A DNA stretch of 38,023 bases from the NCBI GenBank assembly GCA_036395835.1, contig DASWCW010000323.1, positions 1-38,023 of the forward strand, given 5' to 3'. Numbering within the stretch: position 1 is the first letter of the stretch; each line of letters starts with the position of its first letter. This DNA comes from AP-16 sp036395835 (GTDB taxonomy: Bacteria > Pseudomonadota > Alphaproteobacteria > Rhizobiales > Xanthobacteraceae). Under the pieces are notes generated by a model. The model was given only the letters and a program-made list of their open reading frames with translations. It was not told the DNA's origin and did no database searches. The position numbers and the translations under genes are program-made. Shown here in pieces: positions 24,593 to 35,251 of this stretch.

Positions 24593-25813
24593 ATGCCCGG
24601 AGCCGGGACCGACAAGACCAAGGACTGGACCGAGGCCGGCGGTCCGGTCGTGATCCTGGTCGAGCCGCAGCTCGCCGAGAACGTCGGGACCACGGCGCGC
24701 GCCATGGCGAATTTCGGCCTGGAGCGGCTGCGCCTCGTCAATCCCCGCGAGGATCATTTGAGCCCGCGCGCGCGGGCGGCGGCCTCGGGCGCCGACCGCG
24801 TGCTCGAGGCCGCCGCGCGGTTCGACACGCTCGCAGGCGCGATCTCCGACTGCACGCTGGTGCTCGCCGCGACCGCGCGCGAGCACCACCAGGCAAAGCC
24901 GGTCATCAGCCCCGAGCAGGCGGCACGCGAGATGGCGCCGCGGATCGCGGCGGGTGAAACGGTCGCGGTGGTGTTCGGCCGCGAGCGCAACGGGCTCGAG
25001 AACGAGGAGGTCGGGCTCGCCGATCGCATCCTCACCTTGCCGGTCAATCCGGCGTTCGCCTCGCTCAATCTCGCCCAGGCCGTGCTCGTCGTCGGCTACG
25101 AATGGTTCAAGCGGAAGACCGCGGGCGCGCTGCCGTTTCACATGCCGCAAAAATCGCCGGCCGCGGCCAAGCAGCAGCTGCTGGCGTTCTTTGCCGATCT
25201 CGAACGCGAGCTCGAGAAGGTCGAGTTCTTCCGCCCGCCCGAAAAGCGCGAGACCATGGCCGTCAATCTGCGCAACATTTTTCTGCGCATGCAGGCGACG
25301 CAGCAGGACATCCGCACGCTGCACGGGGTGATCCTCGCCATTGCCGAAGGCCGCAAGGGCCCGGCGCGCGGCGGCGTGCTCAATGGCGAGGAAGCGGAAA
25401 TGCTGCGCGCGCTGCTCGCCGAGCACGGGCAAGGCCGCGTCCCGTCCGAACGCGGGCCGGTGCGGGGCCTCGCGCGGCTGCTCCGCCGCAATCCCACCGA
25501 GGCCGAGCGCGCGTTCTGGACCGCGCTCGCCAACGACCGCCGCTTCGCCGGATCGGGCTTCAAGCGCCAGGTGCCGGTCGGCCCGCATATCACCGACTTC
25601 GTGTCGTTCCCGCTGCGCGTCGTGCTCGATCTCAAGCCGGAGGAGGAGAGCGCCGAGGCGGCACAGGCGAGAAGAGCCAAACGCGCTTGGCTCGCGGAGC
25701 GCGGCTATCGGGTGATCGAGATCGGCGCCGCCGAAGCCGAGCGCGACGCCGCGAAATTGCTCGACGAGCTCGCGTCGATCATCGCGGCGGGAAGCGCGTC
25801 GGTGCGATCCTGA
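24593..25813 (+). CDS. trmJ: tRNA 2'-O-methyltransferase TrmJ fused to a C-terminal DUF559 domain
   Basis: 406 residues from ATG 24593. Residues ~18-170 are a SPOUT methyltransferase: PQLAENVGTTARAMANFG at the start, FGRERNGLENEE (128-139) and NPAFASLNLAQAV (152-164) form the knotted SAM site. This family methylates the 2'-OH at tRNA position 32. The helical TrmJ tail runs to ~250. After a linker comes a DUF559-like region (298-395): RRNPTEAERAFWTALANDRR, FKRQVPVGPHITDFVSFPLR, WLAERGYRVIEI. DUF559 resembles Vsr-type nucleases; here the position usually ELDG-x-x-H reads DLKPEEES, so the nuclease-like centre is probably inactive. Most TrmJ proteins are ~240-280 residues, so the fusion accounts for the extra length. 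Confidence 0.9.
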   Translation: MPGAGTDKTKDWTEAGGPVVILVEPQLAENVGTTARAMANFGLERLRLVNPREDHLSPRARAAASGADRVLEAAARFDTLAGAISDCTLVLAATAREHHQAKPVISPEQAAREMAPRIAAGETVAVVFGRERNGLENEEVGLADRILTLPVNPAFASLNLAQAVLVVGYEWFKRKTAGALPFHMPQKSPAAAKQQLLAFFADLERELEKVEFFRPPEKRETMAVNLRNIFLRMQATQQDIRTLHGVILAIAEGRKGPARGGVLNGEEAEMLRALLAEHGQGRVPSERGPVRGLARLLRRNPTEAERAFWTALANDRRFAGSGFKRQVPVGPHITDFVSFPLRVVLDLKPEEESAEAAQARRAKRAWLAERGYRVIEIGAAEAERDAAKLLDELASIIAAGSASVRS

Positions 25814-25852
25814 TCGCGAATCCGTGATCGGCGCGCGCCGCCGCGCCGCGCG

Positions 25853-26176
25853 TCAGCCGGTCTGCTGGACCTGCTTGATCGCCTGTTCCAGCAGCTCGTT
25901 CATGGTGCGGCGAATCTGGTGATCGGACTGGGCGACGCCCTTGTCGTCGAAGTCGCGCCGGATCTTGCCGAACACGTCGTGGTCGCCCTCGGCGTACTCG
26001 GTCATCACCACTTCGCGGGCATAGGCATCGGCATCCGCGCCGGAGAGGCCGAGCTTCTCCGCCGCCCACAGGCCGAGCATCTTGTTGCGCCGGGCGATCG
26101 ACTTGAACCGCAGCTCCTCGTCGTGCGCGAAGCGTCTTTCGAACTCCTCCTCGCGCTTGTCGAAGGTGGTGGGCAT
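25853..26176 (-). CDS. F1F0-ATPase zeta inhibitor subunit (DUF1476)
   Basis: 107 residues from ATG 26176 (MPTTFDKREEEFERRFAHDE), the usual length and start of DUF1476; a longer frame to 26305 is not conserved. In Paracoccus denitrificans this protein is the zeta subunit that inhibits ATP hydrolysis by F1, through its N-terminal helix. Conserved stretches: ELRFKSIARRNKMLGLWAAE, YAREVVMTEYAEGDHDVFGK and IRRDFDDKGV. The gene is often next to purC in this order, as here (divergent, 256 bp apart). Cytoplasmic face of the inner membrane. Confidence 0.92.
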   Translation of the reverse strand: MPTTFDKREEEFERRFAHDEELRFKSIARRNKMLGLWAAEKLGLSGADADAYAREVVMTEYAEGDHDVFGKIRRDFDDKGVAQSDHQIRRTMNELLEQAIKQVQQTG

Positions 26177-26432
26177 GCCGGACCTCGCGTGCGGTCGCAC
26201 GATGGGTGAGCGGCTTGCATAAAGCGTTGGAATCCCCAAATCAACTCGGCTCGCGGACGGCCCCCGGGGAGAACCGGCGGGCGCGATTGTGCTCCCGAGG
26301 ATCATCGGCTAGGTTGCCCGAGCGGTCGGGCAGCAGCCCTTGAGTCGCGCCGCCCGGTCCTCCGCCGCGGACCTCGTAGCCTCACTGGAGCCCCGGCACC
26401 ATATGGATTTCCTCAAGCCACGGTACACACCG

Positions 26433-27200
26433 ATGAGCCGCCGCCGCCGCATCTATGAAGGCAAGGCGAAGGTCCTCTATGAGGGCCCCGAGCCGGGAAC
26501 GCTGATCCAGCATTTCAAGGACGATGCGACCGCCTTCAATGCGAAAAAGCATGAAGTGATCGAAGGCAAGGGCGTGCTCAACAACCGGATCTCGGAGTAC
26601 CTGTTCCAGCACCTCAACGACATCGGCGTGCCCACCCATTTCATCCGCCGGCTCAACATGCGCGAGCAGCTGATCCGCGAGGTCGAGATCATCCCGCTGG
26701 AAGTGGTGGTGCGAAATGTCGCGGCCGGCTCGCTGAGCCAGCGGCTCGGCATCGAGGAAGGTACCCAGCTGCCGCGCTCGATCATCGAGTTCTATTACAA
26801 GAACGACGCGCTCGGCGATCCGATGGTATCGGAAGAGCACATCACCGCCTTCGGCTGGGCGACGCCCCAGGAGATCGACGACATCATGGCGCTCGCGATC
26901 CGGGTCAACGATTTCCTCTCCGGGCTCTTCCTCGGGGTCGGCATCAGGCTCGTCGATTTCAAGATGGAATGCGGCCGGCTGTGGGAAAACGAGATGATGC
27001 GCATCGTCGTGGCCGACGAGATCTCGCCGGATTCCTGCCGGCTGTGGGACATCAAGTCGAGCGAGAAGCTCGACAAGGATCGCTTCCGCCGCGATCTCGG
27101 CGGGCTGCTCGAGGCCTATACGGAAGTCGCCAAGCGCCTCGGCATCATGAGCGAGAACGAGCGCCCGCAAGGCATCGGGCCGATCCTGGTCAAGGGCTGA
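26433..27200 (+). CDS. purC: Phosphoribosylaminoimidazole-succinocarboxamide synthase
   Basis: 255 residues from ATG 26433 (MSRRRRIYEGKAKVLYEGPE), the start seen in relatives; an in-frame ATG at 26403 would add MDFLKPRYTP and has TGGAG upstream, so it remains possible. It joins CAIR and aspartate to give SAICAR with ATP, step 8 of purine synthesis (step 7 when PurK/PurE are counted together). Motifs: FKDDATAFNAKK, EVVVRNVAAGSLSQRLG, DFKMECGRL and DEISPDSCRLWD. First gene of the purC-x-purS-y-purQ-purL cluster. Confidence 0.97.
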   Translation: MSRRRRIYEGKAKVLYEGPEPGTLIQHFKDDATAFNAKKHEVIEGKGVLNNRISEYLFQHLNDIGVPTHFIRRLNMREQLIREVEIIPLEVVVRNVAAGSLSQRLGIEEGTQLPRSIIEFYYKNDALGDPMVSEEHITAFGWATPQEIDDIMALAIRVNDFLSGLFLGVGIRLVDFKMECGRLWENEMMRIVVADEISPDSCRLWDIKSSEKLDKDRFRRDLGGLLEAYTEVAKRLGIMSENERPQGIGPILVKG

Positions 27201-27268
27201 GCCCGGGGGCGCAGACTTACCTCTCGGGGGGCCGCGCGGCCCCTGTGGGTTTTCGCAGATTGGCGCGC

Positions 27269-27991
27269 ATGGGCAGGGCTGCACCACGTTTACGGCATGT
27301 ATTGGCTGTGGTCGTGACCTGCGCCTTCTTTCCCCCGTTGGTAGACGCAGCCGGGGCCCCTTGCCGATGGTATAAAAGCGGGGCGTATTTCACCGAGTGG
27401 CTTGAGAGCGATGGCCTGCACGGCGCCCGCATCGCCAGCCATGATCCGAGATGGAAGCTCGGGGACCTAGGCTGGCACGCGACGGGTGAAGCCGTCTGTG
27501 AAGCTTGTCGGGCGGGCCAATTGGCCCGGGCCGTGCTCTGGCTGGGAGTTTCCGATCCATCCAAGCGCGATCTTGAAGAACTCCTCTCTGTCGATTCGGT
27601 CCCCATGGCGATGTGGCCCTTTCCATTCCAGATTTCAGGGGCAAAATTTCATATGGATAGTGAACCCGTTCGGGCTTTTTTCGCTGGACGCGAGGGTCGT
27701 GCCCGTACTGTCCACATCGAATTTAAGGATGGCCACATGGGGTATGTAATTGCATCGGCCGTTGCGGACGGATGTGTTTCGTTGTTCGGCATCCTGCACG
27801 CAGCTGGCGGAACGGAAGTGTCTATGGGCGATCTTGCCGACGTGGAATCAGTGATCGGATTGGAACTCTATAAGCCGGCTCCGGATCCTCAGATACTGGA
27901 GCATTTACTTCCACCTGAAAGGCGCGTCTATGTGCCGCCGCATTGGTCGGTGGAGGACGTTCACCGGGCGCTTAAGGGCGACAACCGTTAG
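27269..27991 (+). CDS. Hypothetical secreted protein inside the purine cluster
   Basis: 240 residues from ATG 27269 with a signal peptide (MGRAAPRLRHVLAVVVTCAF, cleavage likely after VDAAG, residue ~28). The mature part has no motif I recognise: CRWYKSGAYFTEWLESDGLH, GEAVCEACRAGQLARAVLWL, VRAFFAGREGRARTVHIEF. Codon use is visibly less GC-rich than in purC and purS (for example 27590-27900), suggesting later acquisition. It lies between purC and purS, 68 bp after purC and 30 bp before purS, so it is likely read through by the purine transcript. Exported, hence unlikely to act in purine synthesis itself. Function unknown. Confidence 0.75.
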   Translation: MGRAAPRLRHVLAVVVTCAFFPPLVDAAGAPCRWYKSGAYFTEWLESDGLHGARIASHDPRWKLGDLGWHATGEAVCEACRAGQLARAVLWLGVSDPSKRDLEELLSVDSVPMAMWPFPFQISGAKFHMDSEPVRAFFAGREGRARTVHIEFKDGHMGYVIASAVADGCVSLFGILHAAGGTEVSMGDLADVESVIGLELYKPAPDPQILEHLLPPERRVYVPPHWSVEDVHRALKGDNR

Positions 27992-28021
27992 TCCAGTAGA
28001 ACGGGAGCTCGACAAATCAGC

Positions 28022-28264
28022 ATGAAGGCTCGCGTCACCGTAACCTTGAAATCCGGCGTGCTCGACCCGCAGGGCAAGGCGATCGAAGGCGCGCTTAAGG
28101 CGCTGGGCATCGCCGGCGTCGCCAGCGTGCGCCAGGGCAAGGTGTTCGACATCGAGCTCGAGGGCGAGGACGTCGGGCGGGCCGAGAGCGCGCTCAAGGA
28201 CGCCGCCGAGAAGCTTTTGGCCAATCCCATCATCGAGAATTACCGCATCGAGGTGGGGGGATGA
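28022..28264 (+). CDS. purS: Phosphoribosylformylglycinamidine synthase subunit PurS
   Basis: 80 residues, the normal length. MKARVTVTLKSGVLDPQGKA and GKVFDIELEG are typical. PurS bridges PurQ and PurL in the three-part FGAM synthase that converts FGAR, ATP and glutamine to FGAM. The TGA overlaps the ATG of the next gene by 4 bp (ATGA), so the following unknown gene is translationally coupled to it. Confidence 0.97.
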   Translation: MKARVTVTLKSGVLDPQGKAIEGALKALGIAGVASVRQGKVFDIELEGEDVGRAESALKDAAEKLLANPIIENYRIEVGG

Positions 28265-28794
28265 ATTTTCAGCGCGCCGCACGGCTGCTGCTCGCCTTCT
28301 CGCTGATCGGCTTGGCGGGGGCGGCCGGATCTTCGGTGCGGTCCGGAGCCGGAAGCCCGGAGCCGGCCTGGACCGAGGTGAGCTGGCCGTTTCTGCTCGA
28401 CGAATGGGGCACCGGACAGGCGTTCCAATGCGCGAACGAGGGTTGCGGGCTCGACGCGCGGCTCTTCGTCCGCGTCAAGCGCGGCTTCTGCAACTGCTTC
28501 CAGGGGATAGCGGACGATGCGGAAGTCGATCGGCTGACCGATTTCGAATTTTTGGGCGGCGCGTCGCGGCCGCTGGGAGCGGGGCGGGCGATCGCGCTCG
28601 GCGACATGTCGGGACGCGTGCGCTCGTTCGCGATCGACAGCGCCGAGGCGCCTTCCCGGCGCGCGGTCTCGCTCGTCGTCGCCAAGGACTGCGAAGCCCT
28701 GGTGACGATCTTGATCTCCGAGCGCCCCCCAGCTGCCTCGGATGCGAATATCGTGGACTTGCTGCCGCGGACCATTCTCGCCAATTTGCGTTGA
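28261..28794 (+). CDS. Hypothetical secreted Cys-containing protein between purS and purQ
   Basis: 177 residues with a signal peptide (MNFQRAARLLLAFSLIGLAG then AAGSS). Mature part: SWPFLLDEWGTGQAFQCANE, GCGLDARLFVRVKRGFCNCF, and DDAEVDRLTDFEFLG. Four Cys lie close together (QCANEGCGL.. GFCNCF), which could form two disulfides in the periplasm. It starts within the purS stop (4-bp overlap) and ends 19 bp before purQ, so it is embedded in the FGAM synthase operon although it is exported. Codon use matches its neighbours, so the arrangement looks old. No function assigned. Confidence 0.8.
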   Translation: MNFQRAARLLLAFSLIGLAGAAGSSVRSGAGSPEPAWTEVSWPFLLDEWGTGQAFQCANEGCGLDARLFVRVKRGFCNCFQGIADDAEVDRLTDFEFLGGASRPLGAGRAIALGDMSGRVRSFAIDSAEAPSRRAVSLVVAKDCEALVTILISERPPAASDANIVDLLPRTILANLR

Positions 28795-28813
28795 GACGAA
28801 TGCTTCCACGGTC

Positions 28814-29515
28814 ATGAAATCCGCCGTCCTCATTTTTCCCGGTTCGAACCGCGAGCGGGATGTTGCCCGCGCGCTCAAGCTGATCTCCGGGCACGAGCCC
28901 GCCATGGTGTTTCACGCCGAGACCGAGCTGCCGGCCGGCACCGACCTGGTCGTGCTTCCGGGCGGATTCTCGTATGGGGATTACCTGCGCTGCGGCGCGA
29001 TCGCCACGCACGCGCCCATCATGGCAGCGGTGCGCGGCCATGTCCGCAGGGGGGGCCTCGCGATCGGCATCTGCAACGGGTTCCAGATCCTGTGCGAGGC
29101 GGAATTGCTGCCCGGCGTGCTGCTGCGCAATTCCAGGCTCAAGTTTTTGTGCCGGGAAGTGTGCCTGCGCATCGAGCGCTCCGACACGCCGTTCACCCGC
29201 GGCTACAATGCCGGCCAGGTGATCCGCGTGCCAATCGCTCACGGGGAGGGCAGCTATTTCGCCAGCCCCGCCACGATCGCGCGGCTCGAGAACGAGGGGC
29301 GGGTGCTGTTCCGCTACACCGCTCCGGACGGTTCGCGCAACGAGGCATGGAACGTCAACGGCTCCACCAATGCCATCGCGGGCGTGCTCTCGGAGAAGCT
29401 CAACGTGCTCGGATTGATGCCGCATCCGGAAAACCACGTGGAATCCGTGATCGGCTCGACCGACGGGCGCGGGTTCTTCGCCGGGCTGGTGGCGCATTTC
29501 GCCCAGGCCGCATAG
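28814..29515 (+). CDS. purQ: Phosphoribosylformylglycinamidine synthase subunit PurQ (glutaminase)
   Basis: 233 residues from ATG 28814 (MKSAVLIFPGSNRERDVARA). Class I glutamine amidotransferase: oxyanion strand LPGGFSYGDYLRCG, catalytic Cys87 in GICNGFQIL, and a His/Glu pair in MPHPENHVE near the C-terminus. It releases ammonia from glutamine and channels it to PurL. purL follows after 44 bp. Confidence 0.97.
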   Translation: MKSAVLIFPGSNRERDVARALKLISGHEPAMVFHAETELPAGTDLVVLPGGFSYGDYLRCGAIATHAPIMAAVRGHVRRGGLAIGICNGFQILCEAELLPGVLLRNSRLKFLCREVCLRIERSDTPFTRGYNAGQVIRVPIAHGEGSYFASPATIARLENEGRVLFRYTAPDGSRNEAWNVNGSTNAIAGVLSEKLNVLGLMPHPENHVESVIGSTDGRGFFAGLVAHFAQAA

Positions 29516-29559
29516 CTAGCAGACGAGAATCCGAGCAAAGGGCCGAACCGAACTTGCTG

Positions 29560-31800
<2,241 letters not shown>

Positions 31801-32053
31801 GAGACGCGGGCGTTCAGGCCCGATTGCTTCTACCGCTGCCAGCTATCATACCGGTGCGCAGGGGACTATCCGATCGCGAGCCAATTGGCCACGGAAGCAA
31901 TTTCGCTTTCTGAGGCGTCAGCAGACCTGCAGAGAAAAGCATCCATGTCGCAGTTTTGACCCCGGAGCCGACATTCACGCACGCGGCCCCGTACTCGTCC
32001 ACGCGAAATTGGTCTGCTAGGCATGCTTACAGCCACGATCACTAGGACACTTC

Positions 32054-33487
32054 ATGAACCAGCAGCTTATTTTCGCTGTGCTCGCCGCGACGGCGGCGTG
32101 TCTCTCATCGGAGCCGGCACACGCGGCTTCGACACTCGATGGAACCTCCATGGGGTGGCCTTGGGTGCTGCCCTTTATCGGCATTTTGCTATCAATCGCA
32201 ACAGGGCCGTTGCTGTTCCCGAAAATTTGGCACGCTCACTACGGCAAGATCGCACTCGGCTGGGGCGTGCTGACGCTTGTGCCACTAGCGATTTTCTACG
32301 GCGCCCCGGCGGCACTGGTCGTCTTCGTGCATACAATGCTCGCCGAGTATATGAGTTTCATTCTACTGCTCTCCGCGCTTTATACGGTCGCTGGCGGCAT
32401 CCTGGTTACGGGCAGCATTCACGCAAGCCCGTGGAATAATGCTGGCGTGCTGGCGCTTGGCACTTTGATCGCGAGCATAGTCGGCACTACCGGCGCGGCG
32501 ATGATCCTAATTCGGCCGCTGATCCGTGCCAATGAAGGCCGGAAGCAAAATGCCCATGTAGTCGTCTTCTTTGTCATTCTCGTCGCCAACATCGGCGGCG
32601 CACTGACGCCACTCGGCGATCCGCCGCTGTTCATCGGCTTCCTACACGGGATCGAGTTTTTCTGGACGGCACAGCATTTGTGGCTGCAGACTATGATCGT
32701 CGCCGCCCCAGTTCTCGCAATTTTCCTAGGGGTCGACCTCTGGCATTTCTGTAACGAAGCGGCGACGCGCGGCACCGCGCCGACCGAGCCGCTCAGGCTT
32801 TTGTCCGGCCGCATTAACTTCCTCCTAATTGGTATCATCATCGCTGCCATTCTCACCTCGGCAGTGTGGAAGCCGGGGGTCGTATTCAGTATCCACGGCA
32901 CCAAGATCGAACTGCAGAACCTACTGCGCGACGGCGTGCTTATTCTGGTCGCGCTGGCGTCGCTGTTGCTGACGCCGGACGAGCATCGCGCCGCCAACGG
33001 TTTTACCTGGGAGCCGATCCGCGAGGTGGCGATCCTATTCGCCGGCATCTTCGTCGCCATTATTCCAGTCATGGCGATGCTTCAGGCTGGGCCGGACGGC
33101 ACCTTCGCGTTCCTGCTGCAGGCTGTCACCACGCGCGACGGCAGCGCGCACGAGGCCGCTTACTTCTGGCTTACTGGCGGTCTATCCGCGTTCCTCGACA
33201 ATGCGCCAACCTATCTCGTTTTCTTCGAACTAGCAGGCGGCGACGCAAGGCAACTGATGGGACCTCTTGCCGGCACGCTCGCCTCGATTTCCATGGGAGC
33301 GGTTTACATGGGCGCGCTGACTTATATCGGCAATGCGCCGAACTTTATGGTCTATGCAATCGCGCAGGAACGCGGCATCAGGATGCCGAATTTCTTCGGC
33401 TACATGCTATGGGCAGGCATCATCCTCGTCCCGCTCTTTGCGTTACTCACACTCCTTCCGATAGCCCCCCTTCTAAAGTTGGGATGA
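32054..33487 (+). CDS. CitMHS_2/NhaD-like ion transporter (putative sodium:proton antiporter)
   Basis: 477 residues, about 11-12 membrane segments after an N-terminal signal-like helix (MNQQLIFAVLAATAACLSSE). Half-repeats with the ion-transporter-superfamily hairpin motifs: VANIGGALTPLGDPPLFIGF (~180-200) and GALTYIGNAPNFMVYAIA (~420-437); also FLDNAPTYLVFFEL. Homologs are annotated sodium:proton antiporter or putative citrate transporter; the substrate cannot be read from sequence. Codon use is clearly less GC-rich (many Cxx with A/T third bases) than the pur genes before it, and it stands alone between purL and bolA, so horizontal acquisition is likely (inference). Confidence 0.85.
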   Translation: MNQQLIFAVLAATAACLSSEPAHAASTLDGTSMGWPWVLPFIGILLSIATGPLLFPKIWHAHYGKIALGWGVLTLVPLAIFYGAPAALVVFVHTMLAEYMSFILLLSALYTVAGGILVTGSIHASPWNNAGVLALGTLIASIVGTTGAAMILIRPLIRANEGRKQNAHVVVFFVILVANIGGALTPLGDPPLFIGFLHGIEFFWTAQHLWLQTMIVAAPVLAIFLGVDLWHFCNEAATRGTAPTEPLRLLSGRINFLLIGIIIAAILTSAVWKPGVVFSIHGTKIELQNLLRDGVLILVALASLLLTPDEHRAANGFTWEPIREVAILFAGIFVAIIPVMAMLQAGPDGTFAFLLQAVTTRDGSAHEAAYFWLTGGLSAFLDNAPTYLVFFELAGGDARQLMGPLAGTLASISMGAVYMGALTYIGNAPNFMVYAIAQERGIRMPNFFGYMLWAGIILVPLFALLTLLPIAPLLKLG

Positions 33488-33531
33488 CGGCCGTTATGGC
33501 ACATGCCGGAAAAGTGAATCGGAGCCGAAAA

Positions 33532-33558
33532 CGTCCGCTCCTGCGGATCAAGCGGACG
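33532..33558. terminator. Hairpin between the transporter and the isomerase genes
   Basis: CGTCCGCT-N11-AGCGGACG, a perfect 8-bp stem in the 139-bp gap between two convergent genes. Flanked by AAA on the left and GCGTTT on the right, so it may act on both strands; there is no long T-run. Confidence 0.45.
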
Positions 33559-33626
33559 CGTTTCGACGCGTCCTCGTTGACGCGATCGCGCCCTTGGCAG
33601 AAACAGGAGCTCAGTCGCCGCCGACA

Positions 33627-34232
33627 TCATGCGGTGCGACGGATCTCCTCTTCGACGTCGCGCAGCCGATCCTTGCCGAAGAAGATTTCCTCGCCGACGA
33701 AGAAGGTCGGGCTGCCGAACGTGCCGCGCGCGACCGAAGCTTCGGTGTTTTTCAGGAGGCGGTCCTTGACCTCGGACTCCTGAACGCGGGCGAGCAGGCG
33801 CGCGGCGTCGAGCCCGGACTGCGTGAGCGCGGTCCGCACCACCTCGGGATCGTCCATCTTCTTCGGCTCGGCCCACATGTGGCGGAACACCTCGTCGACG
33901 TAGCGCTCGAACGAGCCCTCGAGCTGCGCCGCCACCGCGCCGCGCATGATCAGCAGGGTGTTGACCGGGAAGAACGGATTGAAGCTGAATCGCGTAATGG
34001 CGTGTCGGCGAACGAAGCGCTGGCGCTCGAGCTCTTCATATTCCGGCTTGTTCTTGATCCCGCGCAGGCTCTCGGCAGGCGAGCGATTGTTCGTCAGCTT
34101 GAAGACGCCGCCGAGGAGCACCGGCACGTACTCGAACTTCGTGCCGGTGCGCTGCTGGATCTGCGGAATCACCAGGTGCGCGAGGTAAGCGTTCGGGCTG
34201 CCGAAATCGAAGTGAAACTCCACCTTGGCCAT
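33627..34232 (-). CDS. DsbA-family/2-hydroxychromene-2-carboxylate isomerase-like protein
   Basis: 201 residues from ATG 34232; GGGAGG is seven bases upstream, inside the end of the SDR gene. The DsbA-like thioredoxin fold of kappa-class GST and HCCA isomerases: VEFHFDFGSPNAYLAH at the start with the catalytic-type Ser12 in place of the CxxC of DsbA; FNPFFPVNTLLIMRGAVAAQ; and GTFGSPTFFVGEEIFFGKDR near the C-terminus. Known relatives isomerise hydroxychromene carboxylates in naphthalene degradation using glutathione; here no degradation genes are nearby, so the substrate is open. Stop and start overlap as TGATG with the SDR gene. Confidence 0.88.
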   Translation of the reverse strand: MAKVEFHFDFGSPNAYLAHLVIPQIQQRTGTKFEYVPVLLGGVFKLTNNRSPAESLRGIKNKPEYEELERQRFVRRHAITRFSFNPFFPVNTLLIMRGAVAAQLEGSFERYVDEVFRHMWAEPKKMDDPEVVRTALTQSGLDAARLLARVQESEVKDRLLKNTEASVARGTFGSPTFFVGEEIFFGKDRLRDVEEEIRRTA

Positions 34233-34975
34233 CACCACACCTCCCGGTACGGACGCAGATCGAGCTCAAACGTCCACGCGTCGCGCGGCTGCCGGTAAAG
34301 CTGCCAGTAGGCGTCGGCGATCGATCCCGGGTTCATGAGCCGGTCCGGCTCCAGGCGCTCGAGCGCCTCCGCTCCGGATCGCTGCTTGATCCGCTCGCGC
34401 ACGAACGCCGTATCGACCCCCGCATCGATGATCAGATGCGCGACGTGGATGTTGTTCGGACCGAGCTCCCGCGCCATGCTCTGGGCGACGGCGCGCAGGG
34501 CGAATTTGGCGCTTGCGAACGCCGCATAGCCGACGCCGCCGCGGACGCTCGCGGTGGCGCCGGTGAAAAAAATGCAGCCCTTGCCGCGCGGCAGCATCAA
34601 ACGGGCGGCTTCGCGTCCGGCCAGGAATCCGGAATAGCAGGCCATCTCCCAGACCTTGCGAAACACCCGCTCGGTCGTCTCGAGCAGCGGAAAATTGACG
34701 TTGGCGCCGACGTTGAAGATGCAGACCTCGAGCGGAGCATGCGCGTCGGCGGCGCGCAGAAAGCCCGTAACGTCGTCCTCCTTGCGGGCGTCGAGGCCGC
34801 GCGCGACGATCTCGCCGCCGGCGGCTTCGACGTCGGCGACCAAGGGCGCGAGCTTGTCCGCATTGCGGCGGCCCGCGAAGACGGTGAAGCCCTCGGCCGC
34901 GAATTTCTTCGCGATCGCGGCGCCGATGAAATCGCCGGCACCGACGACAGCCGCGGTGGCGTTTCGCTTGGTCAA
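34232..34975 (-). CDS. SDR-family protein with Phe in place of the catalytic Tyr (SDR_c10-like)
   Basis: 247 residues from a TTG start at 34975, chosen because GGGAGAG ends five bases upstream; ATG 35032 would add 19 residues (MIVIAGPGRLGAGRSGRA..). Rossmann fold with an incomplete Gly motif VVGAGDFIGAAIAKKF (10-25) and NVGANVNF in place of NNAG. The active site reads FTGATASVRGGVGYAAFASA then K157: Phe153-x-x-x-Lys157 replaces Tyr-x-x-x-Lys. This matches the SDR_c10 subgroup, which as a rule lacks the Tyr. It may bind NAD(P) and a substrate without normal oxidoreductase chemistry. Coupled to the isomerase-like gene by a TGATG overlap, suggesting a shared pathway. Confidence 0.87.
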   Translation of the reverse strand: MTKRNATAAVVGAGDFIGAAIAKKFAAEGFTVFAGRRNADKLAPLVADVEAAGGEIVARGLDARKEDDVTGFLRAADAHAPLEVCIFNVGANVNFPLLETTERVFRKVWEMACYSGFLAGREAARLMLPRGKGCIFFTGATASVRGGVGYAAFASAKFALRAVAQSMARELGPNNIHVAHLIIDAGVDTAFVRERIKQRSGAEALERLEPDRLMNPGSIADAYWQLYRQPRDAWTFELDLRPYREVW

Positions 34976-35251
34976 CGCTGCTCTCCCAGACCGTCCAGCG
35001 CCCAGTCTACCCGGACCGGCAATAACAATCATCCTCAAGCTGGCCACGATCGCGCAATGGCCTTGCAATTAACAGTCGCAGTGTGAGGCACCTCACACCG
35101 GATGCAAGTTAAGCGAGTAAGATCCAAAATGCACAGCAGGAACGGAAACTCGACCGCTGGCGCGAGTCGAGCTCCTCGGCTGATCGCCGGCGGCGCTGCC
35201 TTGTTCCTGGCTGCGAATGAGTCAGAACTCGGGATCAGAAAGGAAACGGCG

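Noticed and set aside
31814..32002. 62-codon minus-strand frame after purL
   Set aside because: No ribosome-binding site, no hydrophobic or domain pattern; likely chance.
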